Shown here in pieces: positions 53,619 to 64,000 of a DNA stretch of 64,000 bases; the stretch's first letter is position 1; each line of letters opens with the position of its first letter. The notes beneath the pieces were generated by a model. It worked only from the letters and a program-made list of their open reading frames with translations, was not told where the DNA came from and searched no databases. Location of the stretch: positions 1,860,001 through 1,924,000 of the forward strand of contig BTPP01000002.1 of the NCBI GenBank assembly GCA_037102815.1, in the 5' to 3' direction. This DNA comes from Neurospora intermedia (Eukaryota > Ascomycota > Sordariomycetes > Sordariales > Sordariaceae). A program made the position numbers and the translations under genes.

Positions 53619-56246
53619 ATGTCTTCCGCCGCAGCGGTCGACTCCGCTCCGGGACAGTCCTCCTCCCAACACGAACCAATATGTTATAACTGCGGCACAC
53701 GGGGCCATTGGGTTGTCGCTTGTCCAGAGCCTACTAGGGATGTGCCTGCGTGAGTAACCCTGGGTCCTTTTGGCCCATCTGTCTTTGTAACAAACGGGTA
53801 CGCACCTGCTACACCTTGTGACTAACAGTCCTTCCAGCGGGCTTCAAAGATGGCAGTCTCAACACCAGGAAGGTCATTCGTCGGATCGCAACGCTGCCTC
53901 CCATGATAAAAAGGGACCCGTTGTCACTCGGTATCCGTTGCCTCCTAGCCAAGGCCCTACCATCACAAGATACGGTCCTCCGCAACCACCACCGGCTTAT
54001 CCCCCTGGTGCACCACCGCCGCCGTCGATCCAAGCTTATCCTCCGGCCTCTTTTCCACCACCACCACCACCACCGCCGCTACCAACATATTCCGGGAGTT
54101 ACCACCCCCCGCCGCCGGCTGTGTATGGCCAGTTCCCGCCGGCTGCACCACCGCCCCCGTCGCAGTACACACCGCAACCTCCTTACGGACAGCCGCAGTA
54201 TCCTCCTCCGTATCCCCCATCTAACTACTACCCGAACGGCGTTCCCCCTCCCCCGCCTGGGGCTTATCCTCCGCAACCCTATTCTCAACCAGGACCACCG
54301 CTTCCCGTGCCGCCGCCTCCCGTACCACCTCCCTATCCTAGTAGCTACAGTGGGCCACCGCAGCCGGAATACCATTACTCTCCAGGTCAGCAGCCTCCGT
54401 ATCCTCCTCCTACCGGGTGGGTACCGCCGCCATTTGCTCCTCCTCACTTGCCGCCCCCTCCTCCATCCAATTCTGGCTCAAACAAGCATCGTGGCAAGAG
54501 ACAGTATCAAGGCCCGAAGCATTCGAATGCGCAAAGAGATAGACACGACAGGCACAACAGAGATGAAGGAAACGACAGAGTCGACAGGTTTGACCGCCAT
54601 GACCGGTATGACAGGCCGGACAGGTTTGACAAACGTGATCGAGATGACGGTTTCGAAAGGGGCGAACGGCTCGACAGAATCGATCGCTTTGAGCGACCGG
54701 ACAGGACCCAAAGGCCTGAGAGGCACGACCGGCCCGTGAGGTTCGAGAGAGCCGAGAGGAACGACAGGAATGACAGGCGTCGAAATGTGAATGATTCAGA
54801 GGACCGAGCCGGACCTGGGCGACAAGAACGCCGAAAGGAGCCACGAACAGTCCAGCCTGAGCGAACATCCAAGCCCACAAATTCCAAGACAGCGGTTCTT
54901 GAGCCCAAGGAGGATGTAGGAAATGGTGAATGGGATCCAGCATCCGAAAAGGATATGCAGCGCATTTTTCCTGAACTTGACTTCAAGCCGGCGGATCCGG
55001 TCGGAATTCCTCTACCTGCGACTTACACGGATGACCCCACGATTCCGCCTGCATACAATGCCAAATGCGTCAAGTCTCTTTATTTCAACGATCAAAATGA
55101 AAAGGAGTTTGCCTTCTCGGTCCGGGAGACATCTTTCTGGTCTGTTCTCAAGCTAGACCCTGTCTTTAAGTTCTACCCGGGGATGATCAGGAAGCGCATC
55201 GGCGAGCATGAGTACACGACTCATATAATATCTGCGCCTCCTCATCCAGAAGCCAAGTTGAAGCTTCCACCGAAATTCACAATCTCTCGGATCCAACCAA
55301 AAGTGACGCCGGAAATTGATCGATACCGCCCTCGACCTGATCAGCACCGTGATTTCTCGCCCAGACGCTCCGCACCTCGTGATCAACCACCGTCCGGATT
55401 TGACCGAGGACACCGATGTTATCAGCAACATCCAAAGCGGCCTCTGGACGACACTTTTGACGGACGTGATCGTGATCCCAGGGATGCAAAGCGGCTCAGA
55501 CAGAGTCTGGATACTCCTGACCGGGGTCATGGCCGTGATGCCTATCCACCACCCCCTCGCAGACCCTCTCCAAATCCCATGTATAATTTCAGTGCCGATC
55601 CCTGGTCGCCACAGGCTGGTGAGACGAAGGTCCCATCAACCGACCATCGCTATAATAGGGACACACACTACGACAATAGGTCTTTGTCGTCCAGAGACGA
55701 CAGAGACAGGGAGAGAGGGAGAGAGCGACCATCCCAGTATGGGGACATGCGCCACGACAGCGGCTACCACAGCAGTCGTAGCCGCTCGCAGGAGCGCAAA
55801 CCCCGGAGATCCTCGTATCGCGATGATTACAGGGATCGAGACAGAGACAGAGACAACCGACCGCTTTCAGGGCCATACCAGCAGAGGAAAAGGACGCGGT
55901 CTCGCAGCCGCAGTCCCAGCCGCAGCCGTAGTCCGGCTTCGTCCTACTTCTCGCCAGCAAGAAGCATTGCAAAGCGCAGTCGCTCTGCTAGCCGTGGTCG
56001 TAGCTTGACTCGTAGTAGGAGCCGTAGTCGCAGCAGAAGCGAACGCAGCGAATCCCCCCTCACGGCGCTGGATAAGGAGCTGCTGGGTTTGACTGACGAG
56101 CCTAATGAGCCCGTGAAGTCAAAGGTGGTTCCCAAGAAGGTGGCGCCGAGGGTCAAGGTTGCTGCGGCTTTTGGGTGAGTAACCCCAGTCATATCTTTTG
56201 ATCTAAGGGAATGAACGCTAACATGCTTGATAGTCGCCGTTGGTGA
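53619..56246 (+). CDS. CCHC zinc-knuckle, proline- and Arg/Ser-rich protein, 826 aa
   Basis: Exons 53619-53749, 53838-56174 and 56234-56246; introns of 88 and 59 nt are GT-AG and frame-keeping. The last exon encodes only RRW after a split Gly codon. One CCHC knuckle lies at residues 22-35 (C-x2-C-x4-H-x4-C). Residues about 90-255 are Pro/Tyr-rich (PPP, YPPPYPP). About 274-358 is a charged repeat of the form DR-F-DR-x-DR. About 438-505 is a compact conserved-looking region (SLYFNDQNEKEFAFSVRETSFW, FYPGMIRKRIG). About 708-785 is RS-dipeptide-rich (SRSRSPSRSRSP), as in splicing regulators. The layout suggests a nuclear RNA-binding protein. I do not recognise a named orthologue. Confidence 0.9.
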
Positions 56247-56870
56247 ACCTCACAACACATCTACTCTTTCTTATTCTTTGCTTTTTCCTCACAACACAAT
56301 TTCAACGAAATCGAGTGTTTATCTCTTGATTCGTCATATCCCGGCGTTGAGAGAATGTGGGGTCTCTTTGTTGTGTTTATATCAGGGCTTGTTGTTACCA
56401 GGCGTTTCTCGTCCATGGAGTTTACGTGGCTATCGGATGGTAGGCGAATGGGTGGGTGGGTGTTATGGAGTGACATATTTCCTCTAAGCTGAGTTTATGC
56501 AGCATCATCATCTAAAACAGTTTTTTCTTTTTCTCTCATAATAGAATATCGCATCTGTCGGGCACGGGAATACCTCGCTTTCGGTCATGGACACAGATGT
56601 CCAAACTGTGATGCCCAGGATGCCTATTGTACGATTTCCTCCACAAACCAGATGCGCGATTTCAAAATTGAAAGCTCATACAATTTCCAACCTTGAGGAA
56701 TGAGAGAAGGTAGCAAGGCGAAAAAAACGAAGGAAGGAGCTACCACGAGAATGTGAAATTTCCAGCCGCCACAGGAAGGAACACCTACCTGTCTAAAGAC
56801 AAGAATACCTCCAGGTAATTACACCGATGAACCCTCGGAAACAACAAATATGATCACAGTAGGCTACCTA

Positions 56871-56893
56871 CCCCCCCCCCCCCCCCCCCCCCC
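56871..56893. repeat. 23-base poly(C) tract
   Basis: Uninterrupted C run on the plus strand preceded by CTACCTA. Confidence 0.95.
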
Positions 56894-57399
56894 AACCTTT
56901 TTTCCCAAAAGAGAGGTTTGTCTACCCTTCAAATACCAACCCGTCACGAATCAATTTATCCAACTGAAGTCCGCGTGAACTGAACCAACAAATGCAAGTC
57001 CTCAATAATAACTTACATATCATCACACCAAGCAGTCATGTCAACAAAACCTCTAGCGCCGCGAACTAAATTTAGCTTCTCATCACCGCTGTCGTACGCA
57101 ATATGCTCCAAGTAACATCAAAATGAAATACAAAACGGGAAAAACAAGAGAGAAAAATACAAAAAGGAAAAAAAAGAGAGAGAAGAAAGAAGAGAGAGAA
57201 AATTGAGGTCCAAGATGGAAGAATAAACCCGTTGATAAAAGCAACTTATCACAGTGGGTAGGTCGTCACGGTATTTTTAGTACATTCTTCAAAGTCGTAT
57301 AAATACAGGTTGAACAGTGAACTGAACGCCCTGTGGTGTGTCTAAGTGTAATTAGAGTGAGGCATCAACACATATTAACCCGTCCCCTCTTTTCTCTTC

Positions 57400-57426
57400 T
57401 TTTTTTTTTTTTTTTTTTTTTTTTTT
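57400..57426. repeat. 27-base poly(T) tract
   Basis: Uninterrupted T run following a CT-rich stretch. Confidence 0.95.
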
Positions 57427-58518
57427 CGGTTTTTCAAACAAAACATTTTTCTCAGGTCTGTTTGTTTTCTTTCTGTACTATGGCATCATCGTACCATAGA
57501 AACATGAACATCGTAAGCGCTCACTCACTGGCGACGTAATGGTTGTTTGGGTTTTCTTAGGTTAAATGTAACCTTCGTATTGAGAATGTTTGTGTCCTGT
57601 CCTCATGTGGTAGCGTAACGTGACGGACTGGCGGGCAGAGGGCAGAGTAATGGTGGAGGAGTGTAATGTTCTTGCAGACATACTAGTACCACAATACGAA
57701 AGGTTCAATGAAGGAGAGCATCCATCACATCAGTTTGTGTGAGCATGGAACGGCAGTAAAGCATCATTCGCTTCTTCTTTTGACCGTCTATTATCTATCA
57801 AGCCAAGCTCTCTTTTGTACCGTGGGAGAAGTAGAGCCAAGGAAAGCAATCAATAGATAGTTATCCATCCTTTCATCTGTCTTTCCTTGCTATATCCCCT
57901 GGATATACAACGCTCCTAAATGGTTCTGTTTTGCCATATATCCTCCCTTCATTGTCTCCCTCCTTGCTTGCCTGACTTCCATGCGCTTCCTTGGGGGTAT
58001 CCTATCTGGTATCAAAGTAAAAGCAAAAACCAAAGCAGTCCGTGAAATAAAAGTATTTGAGAAGAAACAAAAGCAATGCCCGATATTAAAAAGCGACTAT
58101 TCCAACGCATCCATGGTTGGGGAGCAATGGCATAAATGACCACGCGCAGGCGTGATTGAGTGACCACGACCTTAGTTTTGTCTCTGAAACCACCATGGCG
58201 ACCGAAGCATTGTAAGGCAGAGCCAAGCAAGAAAGGAGTGAGCGAAACGTAGGGTTGGGGGTGGCTGATCTGTGCGAGAATACAATTGGGGTTTTTTGTA
58301 ATTCCTCTGTCAATGACAGAAAGGTAATGGGGTACTTTTTATGATGTGGTGTAGTGTGGTGCAAAGAACAAAGGAAAAGCGCCTCCAACGAGTGAATGGT
58401 AATCGGTGAGTTAGAAGATGGCGCCTTCACAGAATGTTATGAACAAGACAAAACAAATCGAAAGGAGGGTGGGGCATCTCGCAGGATCAGCCAGTCGTAA
58501 CCACTACATATCGCCCAC

Positions 58519-60963
58519 TCACTGCTTCTCGACTCTAGCTGCTTGCGCTGCCGAGTCATCCAGGGGTTTCGGTGGTAGACTCCTCCGTTTATCGGTGGAA
58601 GAACGAGGGGACAGGGACAGTAGCCGAGCGCTGCCGGCGCTGATGTGTCGTGCGTGTCCCTTGCCCAGATTCACGCTGGTCGCTCGCCGAATTTCCTCGT
58701 ATTTCACATTCCCCAAGGTGTCCGAGTGTTCGGGGCTTGCCTCGGGAGTATGCGTATCGCCCAAGAAATTGAGATAACCTTCAAAGCTTTTCGTTCGGAC
58801 ATTGGCAGGATGACCGTGAATGACAACGGGTTGCGCTTCCCTGACAGATCCCCAATGAGGTTCCTCCTCCCAATCACTTGATGCGCGAGCCTCCCCACTG
58901 GATTGCCGGTTCCATCCAGGACGTTCTCCACTAGGACGTGCAACACGGGATAGATAATCATCATCCACGATGGATGATTCCTCATTTAGGTGTTCATGCT
59001 CGGGCGAATGTCCATCCTGAATCTCGTTATCCGGCTCCAATGCCCGAGGAAGCTGCCTGTATGGTGTTGATGACCTCATGAGACTTGATGACTTTCGCCT
59101 CTTCGCCGAAAAGCGCCCGGATAGCCATGATGCCTCAGAATCTATGGAGGCTAGCGACATGGTCTGCGGTTCGGGGGTCATATTACGCTCATCGGGGTGG
59201 CCGAAGGAGGAGGGCGTATGACGGAGTGCGTCCACAGATCTCTGTTCTGATGACGTTGGTGTCTCGTACCTAAGGCCATTCTCCGATGTCGTTACTCCTA
59301 GAGGATCGATATCGTTGTTTGGGTTGGGAGACGCCTCGGCAATGGTGGGGGGAATCGAATCGCCCTCGTTTAAGTGTATCCTGGATCCCGGTGGCGTGAT
59401 TGGGAGCTCGGGGAGATCTTCACGGAAGCGCGATTTTGTGCGCTTCGGTACTCCCGAGCTAACCCGTCGCGGGGTGAAATTGGATGGTGGTGTTGGCACC
59501 TGTAGTTGTGGCGTTTGCATCGAGTCGCGCGACGTGTTGGAGAACGAAGACGGCCCACCGGAGCTTCGTCTGTTTTTGTTCCCCCACCTGAAGATGGATG
59601 CCCATGATATTGGTCCTCTGGAGCCGCTGGTCTCCGACCCTCTCCGCATCTGTTCCGAGTGCTCCGTCTTGGCCGAGGAGGCTTGTCGAGATGATCGACC
59701 ATTCGGGCTAAAGAAGAAACCCCTTGAATGCGAATTGGCTAAGCCAGGGGCTTCTGGCCCGTGGGGGGAAGTGGGAGTCTCGATCGGAATGCTTTCCGTG
59801 CGATGGAAAGATCTCAGTGGGTGTGGTCGCATATTTTCCTCGTCTTTTCCTTCGTTGAATTCTTCCCTCGATCGCTTTCTTGCTGATCTTGAAAGCTCGT
59901 CCGATTTACGGATCCTTGATGACGTTACCACCGCAGACGCAGGGTCGATCCCCAAACCCACGGCCTCACGGCCAAGAACGCCTCTCTCCAGGTTTGGAGG
60001 AGACTCCCTGCCTTCCTTCTGCGCGTCATTCTCATCAGCGCGCTGCTTTTCCACCCGCTCGGCTAGTTTCGTTTGCGCCTTTTCCTGTTCTCGCTGCTGT
60101 CTCCGTTCGCGCCGTCGCCGATCTCGCTCCATCAACTCGCGAAGATCACTCGCGCTTAGATCATTAGCGAGGTCGTCAACACGTTTATGTGCCTTCAGTG
60201 TCGCCTCTGGTATGGGTTCTACGAGCCTCTTCTGGCGCTGTGAAGGTTTCTTGGCAAGCCCTGATGCGTCAACCTCGCCATGTGAAGAGCCCTGTCGCGG
60301 ATGTGTAGAATATCGAAGGGTTGGCCTGGGAGCGAGTGCTTCGAGTGCCGAGACTTTGTAGGAGATCTGTTCGGAGTCGGATGAAAAGGCCGAGTTGAGG
60401 GATTCGCGAACAGGTAGGGACACGTCGGAGGACCTCTGACCCCGGAATCCGAGACCGTTCTTGATTTTCTTGCTGTCCTTCTTCATGGGGCGTCCTGCCA
60501 TCCAGTCCTCGGTTGCTGCTCGAACAGGCACATGTGCGCTCATCGCCTTGATCTCTGCCTCCCGCGCACGATCTTCCCTCCGCCTCTTCTTGCTCGATTT
60601 CTTTCGTAGTAGGTCCTCACCGTCGCGTTTGTTGTGGAGAGTGGGCACGCGAAAGAAAACGTTCCGACCTAGTTCAGTGTTGGTGGGCCCCTGGGAGTTG
60701 GCTGCTAATCCCGTGACTCTCCATTTTCCTTCCACGCTCATCTTCCGCCCAAGTTTAATCGAGTCGTTACGACCAGGGGAGAAGCTGTAGGTGCGTGCTC
60801 TTCGTGGAAGCTTGTGAGGATCCGATCGATCCTGCCCTGTCTTTGCCTGTTCCGCTGTCGAAGCTTGGCCTATTTGGGTAGCATCTCGGTGCCCATCGAA
60901 ATCCGTCGTGGCGGGGCGAGAACGCCTCTTACGGCTTTTCCGCCGAAATGGCCAGATTGCCAT
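58519..60963 (-). CDS. Orphan basic/serine-rich protein, 814 aa
   Basis: Single exon from ATG 60963 to TGA 58519-58521. The N-terminus is strongly basic (MAIWPFRRKSRKRRSRP), with further basic clusters (LLRKKSSKKRRREDRAREAE near 120; MKKDSKKIKNG near 160) that could be nuclear signals. A highly charged coiled coil spans about 265-320 (LRELMERDRRRRERRQQREQEKAQTKL broken by Ala/Glu). The rest is disordered: Ser, Pro, Arg and Glu-rich with many RxxS sites (SPGRNDSIKLGRK, RKSSSLMRSSTP). Near the C-terminus is a more ordered FEGYLNFLGDTHTPEA. No known domain is recognised. The composition suggests a fungal-specific regulatory or scaffold protein under phosphorylation control. Confidence 0.85.
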   Translation of the reverse strand: MAIWPFRRKSRKRRSRPATTDFDGHRDATQIGQASTAEQAKTGQDRSDPHKLPRRARTYSFSPGRNDSIKLGRKMSVEGKWRVTGLAANSQGPTNTELGRNVFFRVPTLHNKRDGEDLLRKKSSKKRRREDRAREAEIKAMSAHVPVRAATEDWMAGRPMKKDSKKIKNGLGFRGQRSSDVSLPVRESLNSAFSSDSEQISYKVSALEALAPRPTLRYSTHPRQGSSHGEVDASGLAKKPSQRQKRLVEPIPEATLKAHKRVDDLANDLSASDLRELMERDRRRRERRQQREQEKAQTKLAERVEKQRADENDAQKEGRESPPNLERGVLGREAVGLGIDPASAVVTSSRIRKSDELSRSARKRSREEFNEGKDEENMRPHPLRSFHRTESIPIETPTSPHGPEAPGLANSHSRGFFFSPNGRSSRQASSAKTEHSEQMRRGSETSGSRGPISWASIFRWGNKNRRSSGGPSSFSNTSRDSMQTPQLQVPTPPSNFTPRRVSSGVPKRTKSRFREDLPELPITPPGSRIHLNEGDSIPPTIAEASPNPNNDIDPLGVTTSENGLRYETPTSSEQRSVDALRHTPSSFGHPDERNMTPEPQTMSLASIDSEASWLSGRFSAKRRKSSSLMRSSTPYRQLPRALEPDNEIQDGHSPEHEHLNEESSIVDDDYLSRVARPSGERPGWNRQSSGEARASSDWEEEPHWGSVREAQPVVIHGHPANVRTKSFEGYLNFLGDTHTPEASPEHSDTLGNVKYEEIRRATSVNLGKGHARHISAGSARLLSLSPRSSTDKRRSLPPKPLDDSAAQAARVEKQ

Positions 60964-63900
60964 GATGACTCGGACGGACGTTTGGCAAGAAACCGTCGGG
61001 GCGCAACCGGGAAAGCTGTGTGGTTGTGTGCAACTAGCTGTAAGATGGCACGTATGGCTGGTTTCTAGTATTGTCTGTGTTTTGTAGTAGATGCGACCGG
61101 TTCATTATGACCATGATTCCAAGGTGTGGTAGACCAAAAGAAGGCAAAACGAGTACCCAGACGGCCTACGAATCTGATGTGGGGGCCAATATCTTCAAAC
61201 CATGCTTGTTATATGCCCATGTGAGAGGCGCGGTGATATGTCGCAGGATTGAGTGAGTAGAAAGCTAGAGGAAGGGGCGGCTGAAGACGATTCGCGAGGT
61301 GGCGATTCTTTTGTCGCGACGACCTGGGATGGCAGTGTGGTGGTATTTCCAAGGATCGAGGTAGTCAGGTACTGATTCAGATATCCATGCAGGGTCTGGC
61401 TTGGATTCGTTTGGAGGTATGCCAAGGAAATTATGTTCTACCGGTCGAATTGTCAATGAGTGTCTTTGCTTTGTTGAAGAAGAGAGTGCACGAGAATAAG
61501 CAGTCCCGGTGTTTCCTCTTTGTTCCGCGGACGCACTTCCACCACGCAACCAAGCGACGTAGCATTCGGCTCTTGAGGGAACTCGGAGGCAAAACCAGGA
61601 GGTTTGAGCGCAACGTGGAAGCCGGTCCCAAGCAACAAATAAGGGGGATGTTGGCTGGAGTGGTGGGCAAGGGAAAGGTGAGAGCGAGGGCAGAGGTAGA
61701 AATGATCGACACGCAATTTTTCCCTGTTGCTGGGTTGAATTAAGAAGGGCAAGATATAAGGTGGGGTGGGATCAACTTGGAGGAAGGTGTGACGAAGGGA
61801 GCAATGAGAAAGGTATTATCGACTGTCCTGCGCCTTGCTGGCAGCTCGGGTGATGGAGGGGATCTGGGGATAGCTTGCGTATTCGAGAGGCACAGCTCCA
61901 ACTTGGAGGTGCACCGCGTGTATTGGGTTGGACAGGTAAAGAACAGCTGGGGAACCTAAGAAATAGAATGGGTATTACCTTTGTGAAGTGTGACTGCGGG
62001 CCGGACGGGGAGACGGGGCGGTCCCCTAGAAAAGAGGAAAACGATGGATGGAGATTGGAGGTGAGGTGCAGGTGAGAGGGTTATGAATGGCAGCGAATGG
62101 CAGCAAATGGAAAAGAAGAATGAAGAAATCAATCAACAGCCGACGAACGAGGGGAGGAGGAGACGGCAAGTGCCGCGTTTACAAGGTGACTTCCATCTGA
62201 AGAACCTGAAGCATGGAGAGGAAAGAAAGGATGGAAGGAACCGCAGTGGGGAGCAATGAGTGCCCTGGGAGGCAAGTACACTACCACTAGAGTAAGTAAT
62301 GTAAAGCTTAGCTAAGGTAAAATAGTGTAACGAAGAAAGATACCTGTACGAAGGTAGTACCTTTAGGAGCAGCCTGGGGGTGAAGCAATGAACTGGAAGG
62401 TACGGAACCGTTCAGTTATTGTCGTCCAGGATTAAGCAACCTCGCACTTTCTTCGCATTGAAGTAGCTCTGGAGTGAGGTCACACATTGCCTCTTCAAGT
62501 GGCAGGCATCGCGTCCCTGTGTATCTGATAGTGATAGCTGGTCCACTCCCTCAACCGAAGCCATGACGTCCTTACCTGGGCTGGACATCACATCTAGCTG
62601 AAAAATCAAATTAAAAAAAAAAAAGGGACCTGAAGCTTCCCCGGCGTCCCTGCCGTGGGTGGACGGCAAGCTGGAAACCATATGCCCTGCCGTTGAAAAT
62701 GCGTGCTTGCCCTGCTGCCCTCTGCCCGTCCTGCCCGGGCCTGCGACTTGCGAGGTCCAGTTGCAACCCTCTTCCCTTACCTCTACGCTAGTTGACAGCG
62801 GGCGTCGGTGCGTGTGTGCGTCTGAAGTCTGAAGTGGAGCTCTGCCGACTGCGCTAAACTATTAGGGCATGCAGCCAGGGCATTGGAACTCCGTACTCCG
62901 TATTTCGCAAGCGTATCATTGGCGTATCGTAATGTGCTGGCGCTATGGGAAGCTTGAATGTTGCACATGAAGTGGATCACGGGCGTCACTGGGCGATGCA
63001 ACTACATAATCATTCCCGTCCTCCCTCAAATTTAGGTCTTCCCCGCCATCAATAATCTCCCTCCTTTTCCACACTGCTCCTGTTAAATTCGACTTGTCTT
63101 TTGCGCATTGCGTCTGGCGCAACCCATCTCCGCACTTTTCTCCTCTCATCTCACGTAGGCTCTCACGAGATAGCTTGGACGACGACCTACTGGACGCCGC
63201 AAGTGACGGACATATGCATCACGACCGATATGCTGCCAATGAAAACATGGAAAACGGAAAAATGTTCAACGGTCGAGCACGCCCACCGGCCATTGCCATG
63301 AAATTGGCAGGTGCTCCAAGCAGTAACGGCAACCATTGGACTGTCCCGAAAACGTGGTGGTGTAAAGCCCATCTAGAGGTCCCCTCATGATAAAGGGTTG
63401 CCGTTCGAAACGGGCATTTCTCGGATTGCCGGGACCAGGACATCGAGACAGCCCGACGGGACCCAGTCCGGAGTCGGATCGATGCTCTGTGTCCCCCTGC
63501 CTGCATCGGACATCTTGAACGCCATATTGGCAAACTGAACGTCAGCTGGACATGCTGACCTTGAAGGTTCGCTTGGCCATTTGTGAATATGGCCTCTCTA
63601 TCAAACGAGACTCCATCATCGATGTTCAATGACCATACTTGGCTTTTGTATGGGCTTTTGGTTTGCATCGAGATTCACAGCGAGCAACGAAGGCCAGCTG
63701 GTTGCAACGAATTCTTGGCGCTCCGGATATCGACCCGTCAGTACCTATCTCTTGCTCTTTTCGTGTCCTTGAAGCTTTGACATTTCTCCATCAATCATTT
63801 CTGCACTTGAAAGCTTCCATTGCATAAAAGTCTGCTGCCAATATTTGCACCCAACATACATCTGTCGTCGGCGCGCATTGCAGACCAGGCCTTTTATAGC

Positions 63901-64000
63901 CACTGACAGGCGCAGAAGTCTCGGTCATTCCCTAGATGTAGTACATAGTCTGGGGTGCCCGAAACGCTCGTATCCGTCCCCATCACAATAATCGCAGCCC
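60964..64000. other. Unassigned end of window
   Basis: 3 kb upstream of the orphan gene. Frames up to 149 codons exist (63219-63668 on the minus strand; 63094-63390 on the plus strand) but overlap each other and show no protein features. Promoter and 5' leader of the orphan gene presumably occupy the first part. No RNA gene or repeat family was recognised. Confidence 0.5.

Larger units (their letters stand above)
56247..58518. other. Intergenic/3' region with homopolymer tracts
   Basis: 2.3 kb, convergent 3' region between the zinc-knuckle gene and the minus-strand orphan gene. It contains a poly(C), an A/G-rich stretch (57120-57210) and a poly(T) tract. No gene seen. Confidence 0.55.

Noticed and set aside
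59315-60361. 348-codon plus-strand frame opposite the orphan gene
   Set aside because: No start context or features; the minus-strand frame is more than twice as long and has clear compositional domains.
63094-63390. 98-codon plus-strand frame near the window end
   Set aside because: Overlaps a 149-codon minus frame, with no signal peptide, domain or intron signals.

Overview
The window reads as nuclear DNA of a filamentous ascomycete, most likely a Neurospora-type Sordariomycete. The genes are spaced by 0.1 to 3 kb, most have zero to five short GT-AG introns of about 45 to 210 bases, starts sit in C-rich contexts, and glutamine runs are common. The gene content (PKC with HR1-C2-C1-C1-kinase order, a divergent pdx pair, Bqt4, She9, Ppg1) fits this. 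Genus is inferred from recalled gene order and protein similarity, not from a search. I found no tRNA, rRNA, CRISPR array or complete transposon.

Layout. 1-779: 3' part of a short/branched-chain acyl-CoA dehydrogenase. 3660-7402: protein kinase C (6 exons). 8340-9986 (-): She9/Mdm33 inner-membrane protein. 10878-12749: Ser/Thr-rich single-pass membrane protein resembling a Mid2-type wall sensor. 13471-17391: a 1306-residue protein joining a stonustoxin-like (SNTX) N-terminus to a GTPase domain and two Cys/His clusters; this is the most unusual gene here. 17862-18777 (-) and 20704-21627 (+): the two subunits of pyridoxal 5'-phosphate synthase, divergent across 1.9 kb. 22606-23754 (-): FAR1-type DNA-binding protein whose frame ends inside a minisatellite. 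24790-25735: relic resembling an NLR/NACHT-type gene. 26194-27655 (+) and 27737-28225 (-): ALG3 mannosyltransferase and an EIF1AD-like protein, tail to tail. 29065-30018: HAD phosphatase of the Pyp1 type. 31464-32171: small secreted protein. 33315-34119: thioredoxin with a presequence. 34455-37049 (-): multi-pass membrane protein. 38629-39858 (+) and 40195-41496 (-): D-amino-acid oxidase and 3-hydroxyisobutyrate dehydrogenase, convergent. 43014-44506 (-): Bqt4. 47265-48554 (+) and 49473-50807 (-): Rho-GDI and Ppg1 phosphatase, convergent around a 54-base A tract. 53619-56246: zinc-knuckle, Pro/Arg/Ser-rich protein. 58519-60963 (-): orphan basic/Ser-rich protein. 60964-64000: no convincing gene.

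Functional links. Valine/isoleucine catabolism is represented twice (acyl-CoA dehydrogenase and 3-hydroxyisobutyrate dehydrogenase). Rho1-Pkc1 signalling is represented by PKC, Rho-GDI and possibly the Mid2-like protein, though these are dispersed and their proximity may be chance. The only clear functional pair by arrangement is pdx-1/pdx-2. Exon boundaries were derived by hand from splice signals and reading-frame continuity.
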